Shown: positions 9,701 to 17,982, counted from the stretch's first letter. The stretch: DNA of 64,000 nt from Bacteroidota bacterium (GCA_016124585.1 WGNL01000017.1:62001-126000), one strand, 5' to 3'. Notes: generated by a model from the letters alone, not told the origin. Numbers and translations: made by a program.

Positions 9701-12700
9701 ACGCCATTTGACCAAGTGTAAGAGTAAAAACCAGTTCCGCCACTTGGGGTCGCAGTTGCTGAACCGGAAGGAAATGCAAAACAGGTAGCGTCCATTGAAG
9801 TGACTGAAACAGTAACAGGCGGTGAAAGTGTCACCGTTGTGCTAGCGCTGGCAGTGCAACCATTTGCCTGGTTTGTAACGGTCAGAACATAAGTTCCAAC
9901 GGCATTGACCGTAGGCATTAAGGTGTTTGCACCTGCGGTAATGTTGCCGTTAACAGTCGTCCAAGCATAGGTGAATCCAGCTCCTTGTGAAGAACCTGTA
10001 CCATTCAATTTCCCACTGGAAACATGACAGTTTAGGTTAAATCCAGCACCAGCATTAGCAACTGGTGGTGTTGTGTTGAGTGTTACAGCCACAGTCGCCG
10101 AGCTTGAACAACCATTGATAGAATTGGTCGCTGTCACTGTATAATTGCCAGTAGCGCTCACGGAAGGATTTTGCTGATTGGAGGAGAAACCGTTGGGGCC
10201 AGTCCAAGCATATGTTACTGTTCCCAATGCAAAGGCGTTGAGGGTAACTGGTGCAGCATTACACCCAATAAAGCCACCTGTTGCAGTTAGGTTTGGCAGC
10301 AAAATGCTTTCATCTACTGTTGCAACAGCCGCTGCACTACAACCATTCAAGGTATCGGTAACGGTCAGTATGTAATCGCCCTGAACGCTTACGATTGGGG
10401 TGGGCACTGAGGAAGTGAAGCCGTTAGGGCCAGTCCAACCAAAAACAGTGTTGTTTGGAATAAAAATACCAGTCAACATCACGGACGGTGAAGTACATGT
10501 AATGGTACCACCATGTGCCAAAACAGTTGGCGCAGTATTGTTTTCATCTACTAAAACTTCATCAAAAGCTGTACAACCGTTGACGGTATTCGTTACTGTC
10601 AGCACATAAGTACCGCCAGCATCCACAGTCGCCATATCAGTATTAACACCTGCTGTGATGTTGCCATCTGCCGTTGTCCAAGCATAGGAAAATTCGCTAC
10701 CCAACGAAGTGGTCGTACCGCTCAGTTGCAACGAAGTGGCAATACAAGTGAGAGTTGCGTCAGCACCAGCATCTGCAATTGGCGCCAAAGTATCCATTGT
10801 CACAGCCGTAATGGCCATTGCGGAGCAACCATTCAATGTATCCATCACAGACAAGGTATAATCACCAGGTTCAGCTACCTCAGGGCTTGGCTCGGTGGAG
10901 GTAAAGCCATTCGGGCCATCCCAGGTCCATGAAATATCATTTGATGAAGCAGTGAAATTGAGTACAACGGTAGCATTTGTGCAAGTTACGCTACCACCAT
11001 TTACCGTCAAGGTTGGAGGTTCATTGTCAGCCAAAACACTTGCAGTTGCTACGCTGGTACAGGTTGTCACAGTATCAGTGATAGTAAAAACATAGTCGCC
11101 AGCCTCCATCACCAAGGTATCCAACACGTCCGCAACAAAGCCGTTCGGGCCTGCCCAACCAAAGTTGGTGTTCATCGTGTCAGCAACCGCCAACAACTGG
11201 ACAGTTGGAGAAAAACAAGTCAGTGTGCCACCTGCTACTGCCAACATAGGAGGATCGTTATCACCTGTCACGAGGGTCGTGTCTGTTGCAGAACAACCAT
11301 TTTCAACAATTTGAACGGTAAGTACGTAAGTACCTGCATGGTCGATGTCAGGCGTGAGCGTGTTTGCACCCAAAAATATATGACCACCGTCAAAGGTCGT
11401 CCAATGATAAGATAGGGAGTAATTTGGACCGGCACCACCAAAACCTTGCAGGGACAAAGCAGTGTTGGTGCAAAGTGCATTTACATCTGCCCCAGCGTCA
11501 GCGGAGGGTGCCAATGTGTCAACTGTGACAGTGGCAACAGCCGTTGCGGAGCAACCATTCAAGGTATCAGTAACCGTCAAAGTGTAGTCACCTCCTTCAA
11601 TAGCAACAGGGTTTGCTTCATCGGATGTAAAACCGTTCGGGCCAACCCAACTCACGGAAATATCCGTCGAGGAAGCTGTAAAGCTCAAGATTGCAGAAGT
11701 ATCGGCACAAGTAATTTGACCACCTGTCACCGTAATGATTGGGGGCAGATTGTTCGCCAGCACTACAGCAGTTGCTACGCTCGTGCAAGTAGTCAGCGTA
11801 TCGGTTACCGTGAAAACAAAGTTTCCAGCCTCAGAAACACTTGGGTTCAACTCATCGGAAGTGAAACTGTTTGGGCCTGCCCAGCCGAAGCTAGTGTCCA
11901 TCGTATCAACTTGGGCTGAGAGCTGTACCGCTGGCACAAAACAGGTCAGTGTGCCACCTGCTACTACCAACATAGGAGGATCGTTATCACCTGTCACGAG
12001 GGTCGTATCCGTTGCGGAACAACCATTTTCAACGATTTGAACGGTAAGCACGTACGTACCTGCGTGGTCGATATTGGGTGTAAGGGTATTATCGCCAGCG
12101 ACAATGTTTCCTCCATCAAATGAAGTCCATTGAATATCTAATGTGTGACTTGGATCGGCACTCACGCTGCCGCCCAAAGTAAGTGCTGAATTGGTGCAAG
12201 GAGCATTGATGTCCAAACCTGCATCAATAATTGGTGCGAGGGTATCCACTGCGATGTCGATATCTGCTGTGGCAACGCAGCCGTTAAGGGTGTCGGTCAA
12301 AGTCAAAGTGTAAGTTCCTGCCGCTTCAGTGAAGACAACGAGAGAATCGGTCGGGGAACTGAATTCACCGCCATTGGAAGCGGACCATTCAAAAATGGTG
12401 TTTGGGCCTAGCACACTGGCCGACCCGTCCAACTGAGCTGTAGGATGGCTACATGTTACATCACCATCAGCAGAAAGTGATATTGCAGGGAACAAGGGTT
12501 GCAAGACGTAGCTGTAGTTTGCTTCGCAACCATTGGAGTCTGTTACCAACAAGTCATAAATACCCGCTGTCAGGTCTGTGATGGTGTCTGAAGTTTCGCC
12601 ATTGCTCCATGCCAACTGAAAAGGGGAAACGCCGCCACTTACTTGTACCCCCAGTGCACCTAATTGTCCGGTGCAACTAGGTAACTCCGTGTAAACTAGC

Positions 12701-13041
12701 GAAGCGTTGACAGGGTTGATGGGGTCTGGCAACAGGATGTCTTCTAGCGCAGCCGTGTTGTTGTCGTCATCAGTTACAGTGACGCTGTAAAGACCAGCAG
12801 GCAGTCCTGCTAGGTCTTCGGTAATTTCACCATTGCTCCAAAGGAAGCTGTATGGTGCTGTGCCACCAGTGATGGAAATGAAAAGAGCCCCATCGTTGCC
12901 ATTGAGGCAGGTAGGAGAATTGGCACTATCCAACGAAATCGACAAGGTGTCGGGCAACGGGCTGCTAGGTGTACTAGCCTGCACTGCTCGAATAGAACAG
13001 ATTAAGGTGAAAAATAAGAATGGTAGAAACGAGTTCTTCAT
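6769..13041 (-). CDS. giant secreted SprB-repeat/HYR protein with T9SS C-terminal sorting domain
   Basis: A 2090-aa exported protein. Residues 1-22 form a signal peptide ending near VQAS. SprB-type repeats follow (for example GGTAPYSFLWSNGEITEDL and LPAGLYSVTVTDDDN). The centre is a long series of Ig/PKD-like repeats of about 80-130 aa rich in Thr, Asn, Gly and paired Cys, two of which share YVLTVQIVENGCSATDTTLV. After more SprB repeats come two HYR-like blocks (APTVVCPSNISVSACN; VITCPANVAISYCN). The last 85-90 residues are a Por secretion-system tail (ILQPNPASGQ, LFDITGKLV, AAGVYNVQL, RRLVVGN). It is therefore probably carried across the outer membrane by the type IX system and attached outside as an adhesin or gliding-related protein. 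A regulated promoter region lies about 500 bp upstream. Confidence 0.9.
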   Translation of the reverse strand: MKNSFLPFLFFTLICSIRAVQASTPSSPLPDTLSISLDSANSPTCLNGNDGALFISITGGTAPYSFLWSNGEITEDLAGLPAGLYSVTVTDDDNNTAALEDILLPDPINPVNASLVYTELPSCTGQLGALGVQVSGGVSPFQLAWSNGETSDTITDLTAGIYDLLVTDSNGCEANYSYVLQPLFPAISLSADGDVTCSHPTAQLDGSASVLGPNTIFEWSASNGGEFSSPTDSLVVFTEAAGTYTLTLTDTLNGCVATADIDIAVDTLAPIIDAGLDINAPCTNSALTLGGSVSADPSHTLDIQWTSFDGGNIVAGDNTLTPNIDHAGTYVLTVQIVENGCSATDTTLVTGDNDPPMLVVAGGTLTCFVPAVQLSAQVDTMDTSFGWAGPNSFTSDELNPSVSEAGNFVFTVTDTLTTCTSVATAVVLANNLPPIITVTGGQITCADTSAILSFTASSTDISVSWVGPNGFTSDEANPVAIEGGDYTLTVTDTLNGCSATAVATVTVDTLAPSADAGADVNALCTNTALSLQGFGGAGPNYSLSYHWTTFDGGHIFLGANTLTPDIDHAGTYVLTVQIVENGCSATDTTLVTGDNDPPMLAVAGGTLTCFSPTVQLLAVADTMNTNFGWAGPNGFVADVLDTLVMEAGDYVFTITDTVTTCTSVATASVLADNEPPTLTVNGGSVTCTNATVVLNFTASSNDISWTWDGPNGFTSTEPSPEVAEPGDYTLSVMDTLNGCSAMAITAVTMDTLAPIADAGADATLTCIATSLQLSGTTTSLGSEFSYAWTTADGNITAGVNTDMATVDAGGTYVLTVTNTVNGCTAFDEVLVDENNTAPTVLAHGGTITCTSPSVMLTGIFIPNNTVFGWTGPNGFTSSVPTPIVSVQGDYILTVTDTLNGCSAAAVATVDESILLPNLTATGGFIGCNAAPVTLNAFALGTVTYAWTGPNGFSSNQQNPSVSATGNYTVTATNSINGCSSSATVAVTLNTTPPVANAGAGFNLNCHVSSGKLNGTGSSQGAGFTYAWTTVNGNITAGANTLMPTVNAVGTYVLTVTNQANGCTASASTTVTLSPPVTVSVTSMDATCFAFPSGSATATPSGGTGFYSYTWSNGVHVQTANGLMVGTYTVTISDGNGCTATGTATIGQPATALNLAISATPQSAPGMNDGTANVNVTGGNAPYFYNWNSGQTTPNITGLAPGAYTVSVSDMNNCSASATVNVNAAACSLTASISTTNANCFGSATGSATVTVNNQMPPVQYNWSNGSTQATANNLAAGAYSVSVSDASGCSQFFNFTIAEPSQLTVVELFHNDASCPGGVADGTVTAAVNGGTQPYTYAWTNGSSAATAGGLSVGTYTLSVTDANGCQTTMTSTIVGTDTEPPVLELTNALASLDDNGQVTITAQMFDAGSSDNCGIANMTVSPSTFDCSQIGTFTVTITATDMSGLQSVGIAEVTVEDKIAPTVVCPSNISVSACNTTVDFALPTVSDNCGVDIALLSQTAGLPSGSDFPIGTTTVQTFSYTDASGNTGTCSFNVTVENTLTYAAVLSDITCAGACDGAVNVSVSGGLQPVTITWSNGGDGTGLCAGNYSATVSDAGGCSSTMNFTINEPQPLTLSLTSTNPACANDNSGTIQAVVTGGNGSYNFDWTNGSTGDNLTGLGSGVYTVIVTDFNGCSLSETVTLVATDTEAPTLVLQNASVALGTNGSVTLDPALFDAGSTDNCGIANWNVSPNTFDCGDLGVHVVTLTATDGSGNSSTNTAMVTVTDNIVPVITCPANVAISYCNPTATFALPTVTDNCTLNPALLIQTNGLPSGSDFPAGITTQTFSYTDLAGNNATCSFTVTVSPAAMITPSFTNATCNGTCNGTASVAISGGLPPFSVLWSNGQIGTTATNLCSGAYEASVTDGAGCLQTLTFTITEPTALELTVDQVVNDVNGAGVGAAQISVTGGVTPYTYAWTRNGQPFSTSQDLINLMMGDYVVVITDANGCSITSMTVTVQNLTGVNEPSWGQGAILQPNPASGQTTIVLQNPLPQALEVQLFDITGKLVKRQQFVSQTDRLSLDLTGLAAGVYNVQLRSAGGVAMRRLVVGN

Positions 13042-13137
13042 GCGTAAAAGGTTTTTGATAAAGAAATATGTTCATGGACGATTAGCTGTGCTCGCCCGTT
13101 TTCTAAAATTGCTGACCAATTTATTTTGCTCAAAAGT

Positions 13138-13172
13138 GAGCCTGCCCGGCGCTGTTGCGAGGCAGGCTCCCA
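13138..13172. other. GC-rich hairpin in the leader of the giant adhesin gene
   Basis: GAGCCTGCC at the left pairs with GGCAGGCTC at the right around a loop of about 15 nt. On the minus strand only a short ACTTTTG follows, so it is not a strong terminator. It sits about 100 nt before the adhesin start codon, within the presumed 5' untranslated region. Confidence 0.55.
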
Positions 13173-13417
13173 GTAATTGAGAATCATACTAAGCTCGGGT
13201 TTGGGAATTTTATCAGTACCGTGAGTCGAAACATGCGAACCGTAGTACTGGAAAAATATCTAAAAGTCTGATGGGTGAATACAAGGGAAAGTGTTTGACA
13301 TCAGTTCTCATTTCATGAGTAGATAAGATAGGAGCAAATTGCAAAGCAGAAAAACAGTATTTAGTGCTAATTAAAATCATGGGTATTCTTGTTTGAGTTA
13401 GCTCAATTTCCTCCTCG

Positions 13418-13475
13418 TGGTCTCCCCTCAGCGACAGGTCAAATTTTGAGTCCGTCCCTGAGGGGAGAGCGAGGC
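13418..13475. repeat. CTCCCCTCAG hairpin, copy 1
   Basis: TCTCCCCTCAG and CTGAGGGGAGA pair around a loop of about 27 nt. The sequence GCGAAAATTTCAAGGT (plus strand) borders it, exactly as in copy 2 at 13990-14055. Confidence 0.75.
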
Positions 13476-13555
13476 GAAAATTTCAAGGTGTTTGTAAATC
13501 GGAGTATTGGGATGCAATGCTGTTATATCCACTAACACTTAAACATTTGATGACG

Positions 13556-13614
13556 CAAAGATTTGGGCAGCCCCCTTAAACGGGAATTAAACACCTATTA
13601 AAATAAAATTAAAA
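13556..13614 (-). promoter_or_regulatory. four 11-bp direct repeats plus promoter upstream of the giant adhesin
   Basis: On the minus strand four contiguous 11-mers run from 13614 to 13571: TTTTAATTTTA, TTTTAATAGGT, GTTTAATTCCC and GTTTAAGGGGG, all built on TTTAA at an exact 11-bp period. Such spacing is typical of operators bound by tandem OmpR/PhoB-family dimers. Fifteen bases further on lies AATCTTTG (13563-13556), close to the Bacteroidota -7 element TAnnTTTG. The repeats thus cover the -33 area, as expected for an activator site. An OmpR-family regulator is encoded 2 kb away. Confidence 0.6.
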
Positions 13615-13701
13615 TGTGAAAAATGTGAATTTGTGAGGTTTGGAGCTTATCAAATACTGGTTTGTCAGCAAGGAATAAAGTGTGATATCATAGACATTGT
13701 A

Positions 13702-13737
13702 GAAAAAAAGAAGCCCGACCAAAAATGGCCGGGCTCG
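13702..13737 (-). terminator. intrinsic terminator, minus strand
   Basis: On the minus strand, AGCCCGGCC and GGTCGGGCT pair (one G-U) around ATTTTT, followed by C and a run of eight T. It is preceded by TTGTTCCAATTAGTGATAG, the motif shared with the terminator at 6136-6166. Confidence 0.8.
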
Positions 13738-13806
13738 GTATCTATCACTAATTGGAACAATAGCATTTAACTTTAGGGGAGCGTAATTATATTCACTTGC
13801 TTTGAT

Positions 13807-14135
13807 TAAAAAAGCATCTGCTAAAAATTATGCAGATGCCCCTATTTTAATCAAAATCAATACCCTAAAATACTTAGAATGGCTCCAGCCAATTTGCTGA
13901 AAAAAGCATTTGTGCATTTTTTTTTGCGAAGCAAAGCCGAAGCGGTGTAAGCCTTAAAACGCTTTTGAACTAAGGCCTCACCCACAACTTCTCCCCTCAG
14001 CGACTTCCCATTAAATGGTTGCACTGAGGGGAGAGTGGGGCGAAAATTTCAAGGTTACAGTTTATAGACCAATGGAAACTCTATTGCAGAAAACACTCAC
14101 TCTAAATTTCTTGCGATGATTGGGGTGCGTTTTGA
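13807..14135 (-). ncRNA. possible short non-coding transcript between operator copy 2 and a terminator
   Basis: The promoter-like AATCTTTG at 14148-14141 predicts a start near 14135. A strong terminator (GCATCTGC/GCAGATGC stem at 13814-13839 followed by six T on the minus strand) would end the RNA near 13807. The roughly 330-nt product has no convincing reading frame and contains the conserved CTCCCCTCAG hairpin. It could be a small RNA or just a decayed duplicate of the adhesin promoter. Both ends are inferred. Confidence 0.3.
13990..14055. repeat. CTCCCCTCAG hairpin, copy 2
   Basis: CTCCCCTCAG and CTGAGGGGAG pair around a loop of about 25 nt. GGGGCGAAAATTTCAAGGT follows, matching copy 1 at 13418-13490 except for a few bases. 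Confidence 0.75.
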
Positions 14136-14140
14136 TGATA

Positions 14141-14199
14141 CAAAGATTTGGGCAGCCCCCTTAAACGGCAATTAAAGAGCAATTAAAATAAAATTAAAA
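14141..14199 (-). promoter_or_regulatory. four 11-bp direct repeats plus promoter, copy 2
   Basis: Minus-strand 11-mers from 14199 to 14156: TTTTAATTTTA, TTTTAATTGCT, CTTTAATTGCC, GTTTAAGGGGG. The downstream CTGCCCAAATCTTTG is identical to copy 1. The array begins only 12 bp after the stop codon of the sensor kinase gene, so it is an intergenic promoter facing away from that gene's end. Confidence 0.6.
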
Positions 14200-14210
14200 A
14201 GCGATGTGAG

Positions 14211-15590
14211 TCATTTCGGTAGGCGGAGCGGCAATCGGACGATGAAAATACTGCCTTTACCCTGAGATGATTTCAGTTCAATTTCACCTCCATGCAACTG
14301 GGCAATCTTTTGGCAAAGCGATAAACCAATGCCATGCCCTTTGGCGACTCCTTGGGCGTTGGAAGCCCGGTGGAAAGCATTAAAAACTTTCTCTTGCTCA
14401 TCCAGTGGTATCCCTATTCCATTGTCACGGAAGCGGATTTCAAGGCGACCTTGGGTAGAAATCAAGGAAATATGAACCGTGTGGTCAGGCGAGAACTTGC
14501 AGGCATTGTCCATAAAATTCAGGAAGGCGATGGAGAGCAGTTGTTCATTCCCCTGCACTGTGAGCGCCTCCTCATCATCGGGCAGCGCATCATAATCCAT
14601 CTGAAAATGGTATTCGGGGTGCAGCTTTGCCAATTCTTCCTGTGCAGTGAAAAGCGTCTCATCTACCCGACAAGGCGTAAACCGGAATCGCTGGTTGTCC
14701 ATGTTGGACTGTGCTAGGTGAAGCAAACCAGTGGTCAGTCTAGCAAAGGCATCCGTATCGTCAAGCAATGATTGCAGCGTAGCCCGATATTCTTCGGCAG
14801 TACGGTCCTTCGAAAGGGTGACTTGAAGCTGGCTACGCATGACGGCCAAAGGCGTACGCAGCTCATGCGAGGCATTTGCAACGAAGCTTTGTTGCATCTC
14901 AAAAGCAGTCTCAAGGCGTTTAAGCATCAAATTGAAGTTCATGGCTAGTCGGGCAATTTCATCGGTGCGGTTGCCTTCGTCCAAGCGGCGGTCCAGATTC
15001 CCGGCGTTGATGCTAGCCACCTGATCGTTCATTTTTGCCAAAGGTGCCAAGCCCTGCTGTGCAAAAATCCAGCCTGCTGGCACAGTAATTCCAATACCAA
15101 CCAGCCAGCCTATGAGCAATATCGTACGTAAGTTTTTAAGTTTTCTTCTCCCAAAACGATCGTATGCCGATGCTATCACCACATATTCACCCTCAACTTC
15201 CCGGTACCGCAGCCCCACTTGTTCAATGTCGCCCGTTCTAAAAAATATTTTGCCCTCCCGGCGCACTTTCTCGATGAAATCAGGCTCGTAGGTAATGGTC
15301 GGGCTTTCCACACTGCTATAATCTATTTCATTGTTTTTGTCAAAAATCAATACTTGCTCCTCTGGCAGCGCTGGTATTGAGTTCTGGTCAATAATACGGA
15401 GCAAAGCTTTGTCCACTTCCTGTACGGTGACCAAAAGGCGAGCAGTAGTAGTCGCCCTGCTTTCCAAACGATCATAAAACTCTCCACTGCGGAAGCGGGC
15501 CGAAAACACAAAAACGGCAACAGAAAACAGCGTTAGGATAGAAGCCACGATGGCGCTAAAGCGTAGGGTCAGTTTGGCTAGGATATTCAT
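14211..15590 (-). CDS. two-component sensor histidine kinase
   Basis: A 459-aa membrane kinase. TM1 lies at about residues 10-30 and TM2 at about 155-180, enclosing a periplasmic sensor region of about 120 aa. HAMP follows (LAPLAKMNDQVASINAGNLD), then HisKA with the phospho-acceptor His in ASHELRTPLA, and HATPase_c with an N box (FMDNACKFSP), a G1 box (RFRDNGIGIP) and GHGIGLSLCQKIA. It should autophosphorylate and pass phosphate to the adjacent OmpR-type regulator, whose gene overlaps it by 4 bp (ATGA). The signal sensed is unknown. The neighbouring 11-bp repeat operators and the adhesin gene suggest a surface or adhesion-related output. Confidence 0.93.
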   Translation of the reverse strand: MNILAKLTLRFSAIVASILTLFSVAVFVFSARFRSGEFYDRLESRATTTARLLVTVQEVDKALLRIIDQNSIPALPEEQVLIFDKNNEIDYSSVESPTITYEPDFIEKVRREGKIFFRTGDIEQVGLRYREVEGEYVVIASAYDRFGRRKLKNLRTILLIGWLVGIGITVPAGWIFAQQGLAPLAKMNDQVASINAGNLDRRLDEGNRTDEIARLAMNFNLMLKRLETAFEMQQSFVANASHELRTPLAVMRSQLQVTLSKDRTAEEYRATLQSLLDDTDAFARLTTGLLHLAQSNMDNQRFRFTPCRVDETLFTAQEELAKLHPEYHFQMDYDALPDDEEALTVQGNEQLLSIAFLNFMDNACKFSPDHTVHISLISTQGRLEIRFRDNGIGIPLDEQEKVFNAFHRASNAQGVAKGHGIGLSLCQKIAQLHGGEIELKSSQGKGSIFIVRLPLRLPK

Positions 15591-16279
15591 AATTCCTTCA
15601 GGAAATAACCCATGCCGGGCTTGGTGTGGATAAGCTTTGGCTCAAAGTTCTTGTCTATTTTCTTTCGCAAGAAATTAATGTAAACATCCACCACGTTTGT
15701 GCCGGTGTCGAAGTTGACATCCCAGACGAATTCACTGATTTCGGAGCGCCCGACTACTCTGCCGTTGCGTTTCAGCAGGAATTCGAGCAGAGCAAACTCC
15801 TTGGCAGTCAAGGAAATGGGCATACCTCGACGATGGACGGTCTTTGCACCAGTATTCATCTCCAAGTCGGCCACCCTCAAGATGACGTCCTGTTGCTGTT
15901 CACCCTCCGATGCGCTGCGTTTCAAAAAAACCTTGATGCGGGCTAGTAACTCTCGAAAATCGAAAGGCTTAATGATGTAATCATCGGCACCCACATCGAA
16001 TCCAGTGATTTTGTTCTCGATGGTCTGCATTGCTGTCAACATGATGACTGGTACGCTTGGGTCTTTGGCCCTTACGCTTCGGCAAACCTCGTAACCGCTC
16101 ACATGTGGCAGATTCACATCGAGAAGAATAATGTCGTATTTTTTTGAGCCTGCCAAAAAATTACCTACTGCCCCATCGGGGGCATGGTCCACATGGTATC
16201 CATTCTCTTCCAAGCCTTGCTTGATAGATGCAGCTACCTTGGGTTCATCTTCGACAAAAAGTATGGATGGAATATTCAT
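15587..16279 (-). CDS. OmpR/PhoB-family response regulator
   Basis: A two-domain regulator of about 230 aa. The receiver domain shows ILFVEDEPK (acidic pair), DIILLDVNLP (phospho-Asp) and IIKPFDFREL (Lys). The C-terminal winged helix of the Trans_reg_C type includes SLTAKEFALLEFLLKRNGRV and VDVYINFLRKKID. I set the start at ATG 16279 (MNIPSILFVEDEP). An ATG six codons upstream (16297) lies inside a 28-nt inverted repeat and adds an atypical MPFFGS extension. The gene is translationally coupled to the kinase by an ATGA overlap. DNA-binding domains of this family normally bind 11-bp direct repeats, like the two arrays nearby. Confidence 0.94.
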   Translation of the reverse strand: MNIPSILFVEDEPKVAASIKQGLEENGYHVDHAPDGAVGNFLAGSKKYDIILLDVNLPHVSGYEVCRSVRAKDPSVPVIMLTAMQTIENKITGFDVGADDYIIKPFDFRELLARIKVFLKRSASEGEQQQDVILRVADLEMNTGAKTVHRRGMPISLTAKEFALLEFLLKRNGRVVGRSEISEFVWDVNFDTGTNVVDVYINFLRKKIDKNFEPKLIHTKPGMGYFLKEL

Positions 16280-16294
16280 GCTGCCAAAAAACGG

Positions 16295-16322
16295 CATTTG
16301 TTACATATTTCGGTAACAAATG
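16295..16322. promoter_or_regulatory. inverted repeat at the response-regulator start
   Basis: CATTTGTTAC and GTAACAAATG form perfect 10-bp arms around 8 nt. The repeat sits directly upstream of the preferred start codon and covers the alternative ATG. It could be an autoregulatory operator or a 5'UTR hairpin controlling translation. Confidence 0.6.
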
Positions 16323-16490
16323 CTCTATGATTTAATTGTGAACGACTTTAAACGAGGGTTTCAAGTTTTTGATTAGCCCTGAGTCAGAATATTAATTGTA
16401 GATGCAAAACAAAGTTGCCAGTTTTTTCCATGTAGTTTTTAAAGGCAATAAAATGATGATAGTGTCAATGCGCAGACAACTACTAATCTT

Positions 16491-16547
16491 TCAACAACGA
16501 AACGGCCTCCAATTTCTGACAGAAGCTGGAGGCCGTTTCGTTGTTGA
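16491..16547. terminator. long perfect hairpin downstream of amt
   Basis: A 21-bp perfect stem (16491-16511 against 16527-16547) with a 15-nt loop. It lies about 40 bp after the amt stop on the minus strand and about 170 bp upstream of the two-component operon. No long T tract follows on either strand, so it may block transcription or stabilise an RNA end rather than act as a classical terminator. The rest of 16323-16584 shows no gene. Confidence 0.6.
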
Positions 16548-16584
16548 ATTAAATTAAATGCCGGGTAGCGACTATTTTTTCGCT

Positions 16585-17982
16585 TTATTCTACAAGGGGC
16601 ATCTCTGCCATTTTGCCATTTGGCTGGGGAACCAGCAAAGTACCCTGTACATATTTTTCGTTGTGCTGGGTGGCGTCAAGACCTATCTCCTCATCCATCG
16701 AGCTTACCCGCATCGGCTCAATAAAGTTTATCAATTTAAAAATTAGGAAAGAAACAATGCTGCTATAGGCTACTGCCGCCAACATGCCTTTCAATTGTGT
16801 AAAAAAGAACGAAAAGCCACCATAAATCACACCATCAGCCCCCGCTGAGTTCACGGCTGTACTGGCAAATACACCTGTAAGCAACATGCCAACTATTCCA
16901 CCGATGCCGTGGCATGGAAAAACATCAAGCGTATCGTCAAGCGAAGTTTTTGATTTGTAGTAAACTGCTACATTGGACACGATGGCTGCAAATGCTCCAA
17001 TGAAAATGCTTTGTGGGATTGGCACAAAACCAGCGCCGGGAGTAATTGCCACCAAGCCTACCACCGCACCGATGCAAAAACCAAGTACCGATGGTTTTTT
17101 TCCCTTCAAAACATCAAAAAACATCCAAGATAGCCCTGCTGCTGCCGCAGCGGTGTTGGTCGTTGCGAAAGCGGAAACCGCCAGGGAGTTAGCACCAAGC
17201 GCCGAGCCAGCGTTGAACCCGAACCAACCAAACCAGAGCAGGCCCGTCCCGATGAGAACGTAAGGAATATTTGCCGGGGGAATTTCTTGGTTTTCGATGT
17301 GTGACTGTCTCCGTTTTAGCACCAAAGCACCCATCAGTGCTGCACAACCAGCCGAAATGTGCACCACTGTGCCTCCGGCGAAGTCAAGCACTCCCATCTT
17401 GAACAAAAAACCATCGGGATGCCAAGACCAGTGTGCCAACGGTGCATAAACCAACAGGCTGAAGAGCGCCGTAAACAATATATAAGATGTGAAGCGGATA
17501 CGCTCTGCAACAGCTCCCACCACAAGCCCTGGTGTAATGATGGCAAACATCAATTGAAATAGCGCAAATAATGTCTTTGGAATGGTCGGAGCTAAGCTCC
17601 AAGGTTCACCGGAAGCTACACCTTTAAAGAATAAGAAAGTTGACGGATTGCCAACGAAGCCGCCCATGTCATCACCGAAAGCTAAGCTAAAGCCAATAAC
17701 AATCCAGATTACACCAACAATGCCAGCGGCCACCACACTTTTAATCATGGTAGAAATAACATTTTTGCGATGCACCATTCCACCATAGAAAAACGCAAGG
17801 CCCGGCGTCATTAGGAACACGAAAGCGGTTGCCACAAGTATCCAAGTAATGTCCGCAGCATTGTACCTATCGCCAGCATCAAAATCAGGAAGTGCGGGCA
17901 CAAATATGGAAGCTATTGCTAGCAATGCTAGCAGGATAAATGGAGCCGCCTGTTTGGTTGTCAATTTTTTCATAGAACCCAT
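16585..17982 (-). CDS. amt: ammonium transporter
   Basis: A 465-aa Amt/MEP/Rh family inner-membrane channel with 11-12 hydrophobic segments after a cleavable-looking N-terminal hydrophobic segment. Hallmarks are TPGLAFFYGGMVHRKNV near the N-terminus, the two pore His regions (YAPLAHWSWHPDGFL and DVFPCHGIGGIVG) and FGWFGFNAGSALGAN. It conducts ammonium/ammonia into the cell. No glnK/PII gene lies next to it in the window. A promoter with TATCTTTG lies at 18122-18115 and leaves a 5' leader of about 125 nt. The location fits nitrogen supply for the gltBD and arginine genes. Confidence 0.95.
   Translation of the reverse strand: MGSMKKLTTKQAAPFILLALLAIASIFVPALPDFDAGDRYNAADITWILVATAFVFLMTPGLAFFYGGMVHRKNVISTMIKSVVAAGIVGVIWIVIGFSLAFGDDMGGFVGNPSTFLFFKGVASGEPWSLAPTIPKTLFALFQLMFAIITPGLVVGAVAERIRFTSYILFTALFSLLVYAPLAHWSWHPDGFLFKMGVLDFAGGTVVHISAGCAALMGALVLKRRQSHIENQEIPPANIPYVLIGTGLLWFGWFGFNAGSALGANSLAVSAFATTNTAAAAAGLSWMFFDVLKGKKPSVLGFCIGAVVGLVAITPGAGFVPIPQSIFIGAFAAIVSNVAVYYKSKTSLDDTLDVFPCHGIGGIVGMLLTGVFASTAVNSAGADGVIYGGFSFFFTQLKGMLAAVAYSSIVSFLIFKLINFIEPMRVSSMDEEIGLDATQHNEKYVQGTLLVPQPNGKMAEMPLVE

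Larger units (their letters stand above)
13042..14210. other. 1.17-kb intergenic region with a duplicated regulatory unit
   Basis: No convincing protein gene is seen. The region holds two copies of a minus-strand unit: four 11-bp direct repeats, a conserved stretch CTGCCCAAATCTTTG, 75-90 variable bases, then ACCTTGAAATTTTCGCC and a CTCCCCTCAG hairpin. Copy 1 spans about 13418-13614 and copy 2 about 13990-14199. Between them lie two strong minus-strand terminators (13807-13839 and 13702-13737). Copy 1 is placed to drive the giant adhesin. Copy 2 is followed by terminators and no gene, so it may make a short RNA. Confidence 0.7.
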
